From the NCBI RefSeq assembly GCF_018294505.1, contig NC_057801.1, forward strand, positions 433,106,741 to 433,170,740: a stretch of 64,000 bases of DNA, read 5' to 3'. The position numbers and the translations under genes are program-made. The notes beneath the pieces are model-generated. The model saw only the letters and a list, made by a program, of their open reading frames with translations, did no database searches and was not told the DNA's origin. This stretch comes from Triticum aestivum. Its lineage: Eukaryota > Streptophyta > Magnoliopsida > Poales > Poaceae. This document shows positions 45,639-57,600 of this stretch, in pieces (positions within the stretch are counted from its first letter, which is position 1; every line of letters begins with the position of its first letter).

Positions 45639-45690
45639 CGACGATCAAGGACGTGGGCAATGCAGGGAGCGTGTGTTGTGCTTTATATAG
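45597..45690 (-). promoter_or_regulatory. promoter and leader of the CCCH gene: TATA box and (CT)18
   Basis: On the minus strand CTATATAAAG (plus 45682-45690, CTTTATATAG) is a good TATA box 240 bp before the ATG. A perfect (CT)18 run (plus-strand AG, 45597-45632) lies 3' of it and so falls in the leader. CT-rich leaders are common in expressed plant genes, and the run should be length-polymorphic. A leader intron between GAG|GTATTA (about 45572) and an AG before the ATG is possible. Confidence 0.65.
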
Positions 45691-45699
45691 CGGGGAGCA

Positions 45700-46429
45700 T
45701 GCCAGGAGTAGAGGAGACCGTGGAGCCCGCACGTCCGCCACAGCGAGATGGCCGCCCCGCACCGGAGCTCCTTCTTCTTGTCCCAGTACAGTCCATGGTT
45801 GTTGCATTGTGGTTCTAGCCTGCGCCTGCCCTTGCTTATTTACCGTTTGACCTAGGCCAGTAGTAGTAGTTCTGCAACTAATTTTTAAAAAAAATCCCCC
45901 ATAAGCGCGTAACATTGGCCTATGCAAGGATTGATGCCGTGTAAATTCACATAGCTTTCTGAGTTTGACTAAATGTATAGAAAAATCATCGGGAAGAAGA
46001 GGGCGTTAGTGCACGGTTCTGAAACCCAGGCCAGTCGTACAGTGGCATGAGTGTTTTTTCTTCCTAGGTTTTCCTTAGCGGAGTCTTTATGTCTGGTTTA
46101 AGGCGGCATTACCCAGGGGTAGGAATAATATTCTACCCCACTCTATCCCCATTCGGTTGGTGCGTTTTTTATCAGCAGAGGACGTATGGAGCTGTGTTTC
46201 TGGAGGCCTTTTGGGATCCGATTGGTTTAGGCTTCCGGTGGATCCGTCTGGATTCAGCCCGCTTCTGTAGTCTTCGAGGTTCTACAGGTCCTTATCAGTG
46301 GTTTTCTCCTCTGGTAAGGCGATTTGCTTCGTAGACTGCGGTCGTCGGCGTCTCCTGGTCTGCATCGGTGACTTTTTAACTGTTGCCTCTACGAGCTCCT
46401 ATGTTTCAAAAAACATTGCTCTGCCAACC
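45700..46429. other. upstream region of the CCCH gene, no gene seen
   Basis: Low-copy-looking DNA. GC-rich next to the promoter (45700-45790), then mixed. ORFs of 78-112 codons here have no recognisable content. Confidence 0.35.
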
Positions 46430-46592
46430 CTGTATTAATAAATACATTATGAAAATATATCTAATGATGAATATATTCATATTGATTCAGTATTGTTCAT
46501 CTACATAGTTTTGTATACACACTTGATCAAACTTACAAAGCAATTTTGACTCGTTTTATACACCATCTATTTGGAGGCGGAGAGAGTACTAG
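46430..46592. mobile_element. Stowaway/Mariner-type MITE fragment
   Basis: The right end reads, in reverse, GTACTCTCTCCGCCTCC, a degenerate Stowaway terminus. The body (TATACACACTTGATCAAACTT, AAAATATATCTAATGATGAA) resembles the AT-rich core of grass Stowaway derivatives. The opposite terminus is not recognisable, so the copy is partial. Confidence 0.5.
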
Positions 46593-47996
46593 ATGTTCGC
46601 GCTTGATGCGTATAGCCATCTGTTATTGTATAGTTTCATTATACATACCGGCCATAGAAAAAATTCACAGGGCTAGCACAACCAAATGGTAATACAATTA
46701 TATAACGTTCACATGCTTTACTAATATTATTATTGGGCCGACATCTAAGTCGGTTAAACATATATTTTGTTGTTGTTTCCTATTGACTACACCCATAGTT
46801 GTGGACTCCTATGCCTCCGTCATAAGCTGCAATTATTTTTGAAACTCTCTTCATATTATAACACAATCATTTCAACAATTTCATGCCCAAACTACGAAAG
46901 TTACACCCACACTTATTGTGCCTTTAGCCTAGGCGAATCCTCGCGTGTCGCCAAGCGGTTTTCGGACATCTTCCTTATACTCACAGGTGGGGGTAAATTG
47001 TTAGTCACATGGACAGTGCACCAGCGGAATGTGGCAAACGGAAAGATAGAGTAAGCTATGAATTGTTTCATGGTTATCACAAAAATACACTTTTACATGC
47101 ATACCATTTTCGTTTCACCAAGTTGTTTTTTCTTTAGACCACTCATGTTTCCGAGTTCCATATAAAGTTTTTTTTAACGGGACTTTGAGTTTGGGGGTAT
47201 ATTTTGTACACAAAACACGACCTTCATTAATAAGGTCAGTGTACATAGATTAGATGAAGAAGACATCTGGATTATTAACTTCCAATTGAAAACATCTCTG
47301 TCTTGAGATAAGTCTATCTACATCACATATTGACAGATGTAGCCATGTTGTCCATTTATCGCAGGAAGAGCTCGCCGAGGCTCAGTATTGAGTGGGATCT
47401 TACCTAAAACTAATTCGACAAAACGTCTTCTCGCTAGAAGATATTGTATAGGTTCAAGTATTGGAGACTTAGGGGTGCACCCTCTAATCAGGCGTCATCC
47501 CAAAATCTCGTGTTGGTCGTTGCCCACTCTTTCTTATCTATAATCATGCCCTTTTAAGAACGATGAATCTGAATGCTTTGCTGTTTTGACAGGGTCTTAC
47601 AGTGGAGGTATTTATTGCATATAAATTCTTACTAAATACTTTCTTTACTTAGTAACTTGAACAACCATTTATTCAGTAGAATTTTTTTCTTTATTTCTCG
47701 CTACTCAACCCCTACCCCCCTTGATCTCTTGATTACTAACTCTATCACACTTAGTTAGCTGATATTTTCATTGATGTTCATCACATTGCGAAAAAATATC
47801 TTGATTTGCAATAATCCAATCTTTTCCTAACCCGCTTGAGTATATGAAAGAAGGATAACATAAATATAGATAGGCTGGTGAAAATAACACGGATAATAAT
47901 AAGATAAACCCATAGACAATAACTTATCTTTCCAACTTCTTTTTATTGATACAGTTATAAAAAACCACCCACTCCTTATTTAGAAGCTTGTGCCGA
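46593..47996. other. intergenic DNA, nothing identified
   Basis: AT-rich, no long ORF. ACCTTCATTAATAAGGTCAG near 47222 is a short palindrome-like stretch reminiscent of LINE tails, but not enough to call. Confidence 0.3.
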
Positions 47997-48340
47997 TCAT
48001 TGTAGTTTAAATATACTGAAACCGGAGTGAGCTTTCATCTTCTTTGGTCTTATATAGAAGCAGAAGATCTCACTCTCATAAAAGTTGGCCTTAAGGCCAG
48101 AAAGTTGTTCAAACATATATATGATTAACTTCATATTAATTCCCTTCTCCATGTCACCTTCCATAAAAATAATGTTATCATCTGCATACTGCAATATGGA
48201 CACACCACCATCCACCAATTGTGGTGTAAGAGCACCAACCTGGCCATATTCTTTAACCCTTGCAATAAGGACAACCAACATATCTGTAACAATACGTTGA
48301 ACATTGTAGATGACAAGGGATGATCAATCACCCCTCATGG
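47997..48340 (-). mobile_element. LINE reverse transcriptase fragment
   Basis: The minus strand encodes HPLSSTMFNVLLQ (frame 48131-48331), then in another frame LVDGGVSILQYADDNIIFME and INMKLIIYMFEQLSGLKANF, the LINE RT segment around the YADD catalytic motif. It is about 110 codons with a frame change and stops on both sides. A dead fragment with no ends. Confidence 0.8.
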
Positions 48341-48489
48341 TTTGGATAGAATTTTGCTATACTTATGAATTTTGTTACGGAAATGTATTACGTGCACATG
48401 TTCAGGAAATCAGGGGAGGAGGGAGTGATGAAGGATTTGAGTTGAGATTAAGAGGGGGGGATATGTACTTATATTAACCTTAACACCAA
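48341..48489. other. short spacer between LINE fragments
   Basis: No feature apart from AT-rich DNA; the opposite orientation of the two LINE pieces means they are separate events or an inversion. Confidence 0.3.
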
Positions 48490-48840
48490 CACAATCAACA
48501 TTTCGACGACAACAACGTTTTGTGGCCTTCGAGCTTTGCATTGGTCCAACCGCGGGCTTGGAAAGAATGTAGCTCCCTTATCGTCGCCATCCTACGGATC
48601 ATTTGGCTAGAAAGGAATGTGAGTTTTCTAGCGGAAATCGACCCTACCATCATGGTGGTATGTCGTATCATGGCGGCTAGCGATTTGGTTAGAGGCACTC
48701 ACCAGCGGAGAATACAACGAGTAGTATGTGTATCCATGTAAGGTGGAGGCGGTAACTGTCATAGTGGCTGATGTATTGACTCTGTGACAACCTTCTTCTA
48801 TCTATCAATACAAAGACACACGATTTTCGCGCATGTCCTT
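48490..48840 (+). mobile_element. LINE 3'-end fragment
   Basis: The forward frame 48520-48741 has SLIVAILRIIWLERNVSFL, the 'WxIWxERNxRxF' C-terminal signature of plant LINEs, and stops at 48741. The following DNA (CTATCTATCAATACAAAGAC, ACGATTTTCGCGCATGTCC, AAGAAAG) resembles a LINE 3' UTR and tail. No TSD was found. Confidence 0.6.
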
Positions 48841-49638
48841 AAGAAAGAAATCTGAGCTAGTGGCACCATTTGGTCGTGAAATCATTCATACATAGCCAAC
48901 TGCGAAAATGGTCACTTCACCTTGTAATAGGTTCCTTGATGTCTACTTTTATGATAACTTCGTAGAGTCATGGGTTGTTTCGAACATGAATTTTACATTC
49001 TTTTTTATCCGCTCTTATTAACTCAAAATGTAGAATCAATCAGATACAAAACATGATGAACAACACTCGACCTCTGCATAATTAGGATGCACACAACAAA
49101 ATACTAACAACCTGACAAAATATAATTAAAAAATCTACATATTGGCAATGAAGAGTCGTATAGGACGGAAACTATGGATTGTCGAAGGAGGTGATGGACT
49201 GATCTAGAGATTATGTTGTCACCCGTGTTGACTAAAAACTTCCCTGACCACTTGCTCTAACCGCATACACACCACATTGAACATCGGGTGATACTCTATT
49301 AGGTGCAGCGTAGACCACGAAAGCGAGTGAGTACAACGGAAAATAAGCTGCAAATGAGAAGAGTTTTTGCCATAAAAACTAAAATATTTCTACATAGCCA
49401 AAGCTCCTGTAATAAGGCGCACACTCCCACTCTTAATAGCATTCTGAACCTATTTGAAGTACCGTCCAGCTAATGACTAAAGCAATATTAGCAACATTTA
49501 TGAGCGGATACAAATTAGACGCTATCTAGATGGTTGGCCTTGTGGATCATTTGCATGAGACCTATCTTGGACGAAAATGGAACCTTATATGCATTTCTAC
49601 CTGCCTGTCGAACATCATACTGAATATGCCCGTGTATT
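48841..49638. other. intergenic DNA with a possible coding relic on the minus strand
   Basis: Minus-strand text around 49260-49480 reads as broken protein-like pieces (for example MFNVVCMRLEQVVREVFS), with stops. No family was recognised and it may be chance. Confidence 0.25.
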
Positions 49639-49689
49639 AAACAATCGAGCAACTATCTTTTTTTTTTAAAGAAACAATCGAGCAACTAT
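49639..49689 (+). repeat. 18-bp direct repeat around a 15-bp poly(T) insert
   Basis: AAACAATCGAGCAACTAT occurs at 49639-49656 and, identically, at 49672-49689, separated only by C, ten T, AAAG. It looks like a target duplication flanking almost nothing except a poly(A) tail (on the minus strand), that is, an extremely 5'-truncated retroposition event. Confidence 0.7.
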
Positions 49690-49812
49690 TATAAAGTGTG
49701 TGAGATGCTACCACTGAACATGGCAGAGGTATGTATATAAGCACTACCACAATCATATATATCTATACGGATACGTTCCTTAAACACACACCTGTACAGG
49801 CGAAGATATGTA

Positions 49813-49898
49813 CTACCTCTGTTTCTAAATGTAAAAAGTTTTGACAGTTTAAATTTCAACTAGGTACCAAAATATCTTATATTTAGGAACAGAGGGTG
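49813..49898. mobile_element. Stowaway MITE (86 bp)
   Basis: TIRs CTACCTCTGTTTCTAAAT and ATTTAGGAACAGAGGGTG (variants of the CTCCCTCCGT terminus), flanked by TA duplications at 49811-49812 and 49899-49900. The TA target and TIR identify a Tc1/Mariner-derived Stowaway. Confidence 0.85.
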
Positions 49899-49900
49899 TA

Positions 49901-51480
49901 CTGTTCACCGAGGCCAGTTTGTAGGAGGGAATGCTCATTTCAAAAAAGGATGTGGTGAAATCATTCATTCTGTCCGTCTTAATTTGGGAAAGAAGCGGGT
50001 GACCGTGACAGCACGTACGGGGAGATTGGGAGATGTAAACATGAATGCTTCAAATATACTTCATCGATTCCCTTGATGCGGACAAGTCGGGCCAATTTTG
50101 TGCCTGGTGAGGTCACGTTAACATGCCCACTTCCTGCTGGCTCAGGTGCACTTACACCCTCCAAAATCCTACAAACTCGCCATTTTCTGACCCGTACAAG
50201 AATGTACTACTCAATTTTTATGCTCTCCCTAGAGTAGTATAACCATCTATGCTTACACCGAGTGTCCGTTCTGTTACAAGCACACAGGCTACAAAGGCTG
50301 TTAATTAAAAAGCGATCTTACGTTTGTAGCACAAGAACACTGGCTCGGCTAGTTACCACGGCACGGCCTATGGTCACCAGTACTGAACACTGAGATGTGA
50401 ATCATGCATATGACTCTCGTTCCTATCCCTTGTCTTTTAAAAAAACTCAATTATATAGCTCGATCTCCATGGAGTATGAAATGAGTCGTTGCTTAATACC
50501 TAATTAATCACGGTGGCCCGGCCCTACACGTAGGGCACAATGATCCGCGGTCTGTCAGTGAGGTAAGGTGAGGTGCGTGCTGTAGTACTGAAACGGAAGC
50601 ATCGTCGCATTGCAGTGCAAAGCTAGCTCCGGTCGGTCGGATGCGGACGCGAGCTACTCCAGTAGCTTGCTTTGCTCTCACGGGTCAGTCCCTCTCCGCG
50701 CTAACTAACCAACTCAGACAGCCATGTAGGCCGGCCGCCTCCTTTGGAAAATCAGAGTAAAAAGCACACGGGCCGGTGTCACACCAGACCACACCCACGT
50801 AATGCAATCATGTTGCTTCCTGCTTACAGCTTTAACTAACTCGGAACTCGCCTCCGCCTACCGCGAGGAACAACAACAGGCGTATCTTATGTGCCGCGCC
50901 ACGTCCGAATCATTCGCCGGAGATGGAGACGGCCGGGAGAGAGAGAGAAGCATAGAGAAAGTAAAGGTCTGTGCATGGCGTGAGCGAGGGGCATCGGCCT
51001 TTGTTTCTCCCCGGCGTGACGGCCAAACGAACCGGATGGACTTTTAGGTGAGTGCTTTCCGTTTGGCCATGCCGATCAGTTCGGCTACCTGGATCTGTAG
51101 TGCTCGCCGGTTGCCATCAGGGTTTGTTAAGCACTGTTTGGTGATGGCAGCGGACCGTGCGGATGAAGGCATGCACTGCGACCTCACCTGATGTGCCGCC
51201 CGCACCAGAAATAGATTGGTGTTAATATGTTATTATCCTTTGGGTTGCCATCGGTTTGCCGACCCGGCGTTGCTGCTAGCTAGCTGACAAGGCAGCAAGG
51301 CGTTAGAACGTTCGATTGGGAACAAAAGGGGACTGGTGGCACATGCTCTAGAGCAGTAGGATACGGGGGGTGCCATTAGATTCATTCTATCATGAACGTC
51401 AGGCGACATGAACGCAACTTAATCATGGACTCATTTCTGCATATGGAGCCATCTTCCGATCAAGAATTATAGTGTTGGGA
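49901..51480. other. intergenic DNA, nothing identified
   Basis: Mixed composition. The 81-codon frame at 50802-51047 has no recognisable content. TAGCTAGCTG and GTCGGTCGG short repeats only. Confidence 0.3.
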
Positions 51481-52201
51481 CTTTGTGTAGCCCAATTCCA
51501 AACTCATTTCATTCAACTTTTGGTCAACCTACAATGGTGGCCCATGACATGGTTGTGTGCATCACAATGATGCAGAGATACTCGACAGCGACAACAACAT
51601 GCAACGGAAAAAGCACCTCCATCCACTCTCGCGCAGCCCCGCGTGCGATGGGAAAGGCGGCCTAGCCGCTGCCTCCGGGGGCTCTCTCCACCTCACCCCT
51701 CCCAACGCCGCCACCACAGGATGTGGCCGGACAAAGCCTGGCCGGCGCTGGTGGGCCTTCTTGTGTCATCGCGCGGTGGCCTCAGCACGGGACGGGGCGG
51801 CCACGACTGGATGTGGTGTTGGTGTTCAACGCGGAGGCGCATTGATGCCACAGTGGCCTGTCGGGCGATGACGTGAAGGTGTGGGCTGGCTGGGATAGGG
51901 ACAACAATCCCGGCAAGCTTTGCTTCCGGGCATGGGAGGCTCCAACGTGGTGGCGGTGGTGCCTACTAGATCCATTCCCCCCATCTGGTTGCGGTGCGCC
52001 ACCGAGGAGCTCGTCCATTGCCCATGCAGGGCAAGGTGTGCGATGGAGGCCAGATCTGGCCGACCGAGGGGGTGGGGGGGAGGCGTGAACCTCGGGGCAG
52101 TCCAAGGGTGGGCAAGGAAGTGCCCCCCCATCCCTTGGGTCGTCGTGGCTGTAATCTTGGGGTGGGGATGGAGTTGGGGCCATGGATGCTAGGGCGGCGG
52201 C
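51481..52201. other. GC-rich block, unassigned
   Basis: Strongly GC-rich (about 51600-52190) with overlapping ORFs on both strands up to 133 codons, none with a domain. It resembles GC-rich TE leader DNA (for instance a LINE 5' end), but no diagnostic motif supports that. It is the target of the third Gypsy element at 52202. Confidence 0.3.
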
Positions 52202-52787
52202 TGATGAGGATATAGACCTAGGGTAGGGTCACAGACCTGACCTAAGGGCCCCACCCAAGGTCACTACCCTAGAAGCAAAGAAGCTCAAGAGATAACAGGA
52301 AGTACCCAAGGAAGACGTCAAGTGTTAGTTCACTCGACCAACCATATCACTCGGGAACCCCAATTTTACGAAGATCACTCGACCATACAAGAAACCACTC
52401 GACCTATGAAGACCAAGAGTCAGACGGAACTACACAGGTCGGACATTTGCTCCGTAGTCTTTATAGGCATTAATGATACTTAAAGCTGGCGTTATCAGTA
52501 ACACCCCTCCTTTATGAACATTGAACCCTCTGTAACGGAGGGGAGCTGGGGGTCCTGGCGCACTCTATATAAGCCACCCCCCTCCTCTGGGACAAGGGTT
52601 CGCACCCCCTGTAATACACATGCATATACTGAAATCCAGTCGACCGTCTGCAGGCACCGAGACGTAGGGCTTTTACCTCCTCCGAGAGGGGCCTGAACTC
52701 GTAAACACTTGCGTACAACCTCACCGTAGCTAGGACCTTGCCTCCTATGTACCCCCTATTCTTACTGTCAGTCTTAGTACCACGACA
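52202..52787 (+). repeat. 5' LTR of the third Gypsy element (586 bp)
   Basis: TGATGAGGATATAGACC...AGTACCACGACA, followed by the PBS. A TATA box TATATAA is at 52566-52572. The start is inferred from the TG at 52202 because the partner LTR is outside the window. Confidence 0.7.
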
Positions 52788-52788
52788 G

Positions 52789-52800
52789 TTGGCGCCCACC
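52789..52800 (+). other. primer binding site
   Basis: TTGGCGCCCACC one base after the LTR end; the gag ATG follows directly at 52801. Confidence 0.85.
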
Positions 52801-54211
52801 ATGGGGCAAAGCATCTTAGCGACTTCCGGCGAGGTTGTGTTTCCTTCAGTCTTCTTCAACATGGTTTCCGGCGGCGGCTTGATCTTGGGCCACGAGCTCC
52901 GGCTCGGAGCGCTCATGTTTGTCGTCGATGATTCGGCCTGGTTCCAGGAGGTCCCCCTCGACGTCTATGCGCTGCCGATCCGAGGTTCGTCGCACTTCCG
53001 CGCGAGCGCCCGAGGTGTTCTCCTCCGGCAACCGTCAACTCCGTACTAGTCGGCGCCCACGTCGACTTCTCACTCCGCTGGACGCCGCCGCAAGCGGTCG
53101 GGCCGCTCGCGGCTCCAGCGGTGGGTGAAACACGCGCTGGCTCGGCAGGCATTCACCCCTCAGGTCGCGGCGATCGAGCCCGACATATACCCCTACGGTC
53201 CGGTCGACCCGTCGACTGACTTCGCAGGCACACTTTTCGAGAGCAGGAGTTGTGACCCCGCGGCGGAGGTTTTCATGGTCGACTCCCATCGCACTCCGCC
53301 TGGTTTCCGCCATGGCGGTGAGAACCGGGCCGATGACGAGTCGCTCGGCCACGAGGAGTACCAGCCTCAGTCTCTCAGCTCGCATCAGAGGGAGGAGTTG
53401 CGCCGCCGTAATGAGGAGGCTCTCCATACCCCCATCGTAGGGGAAACCGCCGAGGCCCGGGCCTTGGAGGACGTGCGCCTGGCCACGCTGGCCGAACGCG
53501 CCCGTTTGGACAACCTCCAACATTCTCTCGATGAACGCGCCCGTCGACTGATCCCCGGATCCAGTCGGCACACGTGACAGCTGTTTCCACCAGAATCTTA
53601 CGTGTTCCGCACACCGATCCAGAATCTCGCAGCGGCTATGCGCATTGCGGAGTCTATCCAGCCGTCCCGTTCGGAGGCTGGGAGAGGTCTGGAGCAGATC
53701 AGAGCGCTGCTCCGAGCAGCGGGAGATCAGAACTCCGCGGTGTCCTAGTCGCCGAACAGAATTCACAGGCGGTCTGTAAGGACAGAAACCGTTCAGTCGG
53801 CACACAATCCTAGATCACTGCTGAGGCAAAGAGATCATGAGCATCACCAGAATCGGCATTTGGGAAGAGCTCGCGGAAATGATGACCGGGAGTTCGCCCG
53901 TGACAATTATCGTCGAGTGCCTTCTCCCATCCCGAGGGGCGGGTCGTACGCGCCCCGGCGGTATGACGACAGGCACCCAGTCGGTAATGACCGCAGAGTT
54001 CCAATCAACCCAAGGGAGCCTGGGTTCGACGCAAGATCAATCCTCGTTCAAGGCTTGGTTGACCGGAACAGAGCATACAGAGAGGGGCAGAACAGAGATA
54101 GATCTAGCGGCAGAGGAGGCCCTGGAATCCTAAAAAGGTGAAAGATCAAGATTGGAACGACGTGATGGAACTGCCGTGTCATATTCACACCAAGAAAGAT
54201 GAAGAGGGGAA
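52801..54211 (+). pseudogene. gag of the third Gypsy element, core deleted
   Basis: Frame 1 from MGQSILATSGEVV (52801) with in-frame stops at 53047-53049, 53575-53577 and near 53746. Recognisable pieces: WFQEVPLDVYALP, PQVAAIEPDIYPYG, EALHTPIVGETAEARALEDV, RTPIQNLAAAMRIAESIQPS, and the Arg/Asp/Asn-rich stretch RARGNDDREFARDNYRR. After GRGGPGILK (about 54130) the capsid core is absent; a frame change leads straight to VKDQDWNDVMELPCHIHTKK, a late gag segment, which is cut by Angela at 54211. Confidence 0.8.
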
Positions 54212-55951
54212 TGTTGGGTTTCGTAGTAATTTCAAAAAATTTCCTACGCACACGCAAGATCATGTGATGCATAGCAACGAGAGGAGAGTGTTGTCTACGT
54301 ACCCAACGCAGACCGACTGCGGAAGCGATGACACGACGTAGAAGAAGTAGTCGTACGTCTTCACAATCCAACCGATCAAGCACCGAAACTACGGCACCTC
54401 CGAGTTCGAGCACACGTTCAGCTCGATGACGATCCCCGGACTCCGATCCAGCAAAGTGTCGGGGAAGAGTTTCGTCAGCACGACGGCGTGGTGACGATCT
54501 TGATGAACTACAGCAGCAAGGGCTTCGCCTAAACTCCGCTACAGTATTATCGAGGAATATGGTGGCAGGGGGCACCGCACACGGCTAAGGAATCGATCAC
54601 GTGGATCAACTTGTGTCAACTTGTGTGTTTAGAGGTGCCCCTGCCTCCGTATATAAAGGAGCCAAGGGGGGAGGAGGCGCCGGCCAGGAGGAGGAGGCGC
54701 AGGAGGAGTCCTACTCCTACCGGGAGTAGGACTCCCCCTCCAATCCTATTCCAACTAGGATTCCCAAGGGGGAAAGAGGGAGAGGGGTGGCCGGCCACCT
54801 CTCCTAGTCCTAATAGGACTAGGGAAAGGGGGGAGGCGCGCAGCCCCCTTGGGCTGCCCCTTTCTCCTTTCCACTAAGGCCCATGATGGCCCATATGGCT
54901 CCCGGGGGGTTCCGGTAACCTCCCGGTAACCCGGTAAAATCCCGATTTCACCCGGAACACTTCCGATGTCCAAACATAGACTTCCAATATATCAATCTTT
55001 ATGTCTCGACCATTTCGAGACTCCTCGTCATGTCCGTGATCACATCCGGGACTCCGAACAACCTTCGGTACATCAAAATGCATAAACTCATAATATAACT
55101 GTCATCGTAACCTTAAGCGTGCGGACCCTACGGGTTCGAGAACAATGTAGACATGACCGAGACACGTCTCCGGTCAATAACCAATAGCGGGACCTGGATG
55201 CCCATATTGGCTCCTACATATTCTACGAAGATCTTTATCGGTCAGACCGCATAACAACATACGTTGTTCCCTTTGTCATCGGTATGTTACTTGCCCGAGA
55301 TTCGATCGTCGGTATCCAATACCTAGTTCAATCTCGTTACCGGCAAGTCTCTTTACTCGTTCCGTAATACATCATCTCACAACTAACATATTAGTTGTAA
55401 TGCTTGCAAGGCTTATGTGATGTGTATTACCGAGAGGGCCCAGAGATACCTCTCCGACAATCGGAGTGACAAATCCTAATCTCGAAATACGCCAACCCAA
55501 CATCGACCATTGGAGACACCTGTAGTACTCCTTTATAATCACCCAGTTACGTTGTGACGTTTGGTAGTACCCAAAGTGTTCCTCCGGTAAACGGGAGTTG
55601 CATAATCTCATAGTCATAGGAACATGTATAAGTCATGAAGAAAGCAATAGCAACATACTAAACGATCGGGTGCTAAGCTAATGGAATGGGTCATGTCAAT
55701 CAGATCATTCTACTAATGATGTGACCTCGTTAATCAAATAACAACTCATTGTTCATGGTTAGGAAACATAACCATCTTTGATTAACGAGCTAGTCAAGTA
55801 GAGGCATACTAGTGACACTTTGTTTGTCTATGTATTCACACATGTATTATGTTTCCGGTAAATACAATTCTAGCATGAATAATAAACATTTATCATGTTA
55901 TAAGGAAATAAATAATAACTTTATTATTGCCTCTAGGGCATATTTCCTTCA
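54212..55951 (-). repeat. 3' LTR of Angela (1740 bp)
   Basis: Plus-strand ends TGTTGGGTTTCGTAG and CATATTTCCTTCA. It contains a perfect hairpin (GGAGTCCTACTCC at 54705-54717 with its complement at 54723-54735) and a near-palindrome CCTAGTCCTAATAGGACTAG (near 54803-54823). Confidence 0.96.
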
Positions 55952-55962
55952 GTCTCCCACTT
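55952..55962 (-). other. polypurine tract of Angela
   Basis: The plus strand GTCTCCCACTT reads AAGTGGGAGAC in the element, adjoining the 3' LTR. Confidence 0.93.
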
Positions 55963-57600
55963 GCACTAGAGTCAATAATCTAGTTCACATCGCCATGTGA
56001 TTTAACAGCAATAGTTCACATCACCATGTGATTAACACCCATAGTTCACATCGATATGTGATCAACACCCAAAGGGTTTTACTAGATTCAGTCATCTAGT
56101 TCACATCGCTATGTGATTAACACCCAAGGAGTACTAAGGTGCGATCATGTTTTGCTTGTGAGAGAATCTTAGTCAACGGGTCTGTCACATTCAGATCCGT
56201 AAGTATTTTGCAAATATTTATGTCAACAATGCTCTGCACGGAGCTACTCTAGCTAATTGCTCCCACTTTCAATATGTATCCAGGTTGAGACTTAGTGTAA
56301 CTTTTACAACAAACTCTTTTATCACCTCCATAATCGAGAAACATCTCCTTAGTCCTTACTAAGGATATTCTTGACCAATGTCCAGTGATCTACTCCTAGA
56401 TCACTATTGTACTCTCTTGCCAAATTCAGAGTAAGGTATACAATAGGTCTGGTACATAGCATAGCATACTTTATAGAACCTATGACTGAGGCACAGGGAA
56501 TGACTCTTCATTTTTTCTATTTTCTGCTGTGGTCGGGATTTGAGTCTTACTCAATTTCATACCTTTGCAACACAGGCAAGAACTCTTTCTTTACCTGTTC
56601 CATTTTGAACTATTTCAAAATCTTGCCAAGGTATGTACTCATTGAAAATCTTATCAAGCGTCTTGATCTATCTCAATAGATCTTGATGCTCAATATATAA
56701 GTAGCTTTTTACTGAGGTCTTTTCTTTTTAAAGAACTCCTTTAAAACACTCCTTTATGCTTTGCAGAAAAAATTCTACATCATTTCTGATCAACAATATG
56801 TCATTCACATATACTTCATCAGAAATGCTGTAGTGCTCCCACTCACTTTCTTGTAAATACAGGCTTCACCGCAAGTCTGTATAAAACTATATGCTTTGAT
56901 CAACTCATCAAAGCGTATATTCCAACTCCGAGAGGCTTGCACCAGTCCATAGATGGATCGCTGGAGCTTGCACATTTTGTTAGTACCTTTAGGACTAACA
57001 AAACCTTCTGCTGCATCATATACAACTCTTCTTTAATAAATCCATTAAGGAATGCAGTTTTGTTTATCCATTTGCCAGATTTCATAAAAAGCGGCAATTA
57101 CTAACATGATTCAGACAGACTCAAGCATAGATACGAGTGAGAAGCTCTCATCGTAGTCAACACCTTGAACTTGTCAAAAACCTTTCGCGACAATTCTAGC
57201 TTTGTAGATAGTAACACTACTATCAGCGTCCGTCTTCCTCTTGAAGATCCATTTATTCTCAATTGCTTGCCGATCATCGGGCAAGTCAACCAAAGTCCAA
57301 ACTTTGTTCTCATACATGGATCATATCTCAGACTTCATGGCCTCAAACCATTTCGCGGAATCTGGGCTCATCATCGCTTCCTCATAGTTCGTAGGTTCGT
57401 CATAGTCAAGTAACATGACCTCCAAAACAGGATTACCGTACCACTCTGGTGCGGATCTCACTCTGGTTTACCTACGAGATTCGGTAGTAACTTGATCTGA
57501 AGTTACATGATCATCATCATTAGCTTCCTTACTAATTGGTGTAGTAGTCACAAGAACAGATTTTTGTGATGAACTACTTTCCAATAAGGGAGAAGGTACA
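55963..57600 (-). pseudogene. Angela RT-RNase H, badly degraded
   Basis: Readable only in pieces on the minus strand: VWTLVDLPDD and ENKWIFKRKTDAD (about 57230-57300), YKARIVAKGF and QVQGVDYDESF (about 57130-57220), QRSIYGLVQASRSWNIRFDE (about 56910-56970). The catalytic YVDD position reads YVND (56800-56811), Asp to Asn. Many stops and frame changes follow, and RNase H is only partly traceable. Short repeats TTCACATCG.TATGTGAT lie next to the PPT (55980-56125). Confidence 0.8.

Noticed and set aside
49260..49560. Minus-strand protein-like pieces suggestive of a gene exon
   Set aside because: Stops in every frame within about 40 codons and no family recognised.
50802..51047. 81-codon ORF after a promoter-like GC-rich stretch
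   Set aside because: No domain, no conserved feature, weak coding composition.
54645..54660. TATATAAAGG on the plus strand of the Angela LTR as a TATA box
   Set aside because: It is antisense to the element; without transcript data an antisense promoter cannot be claimed.
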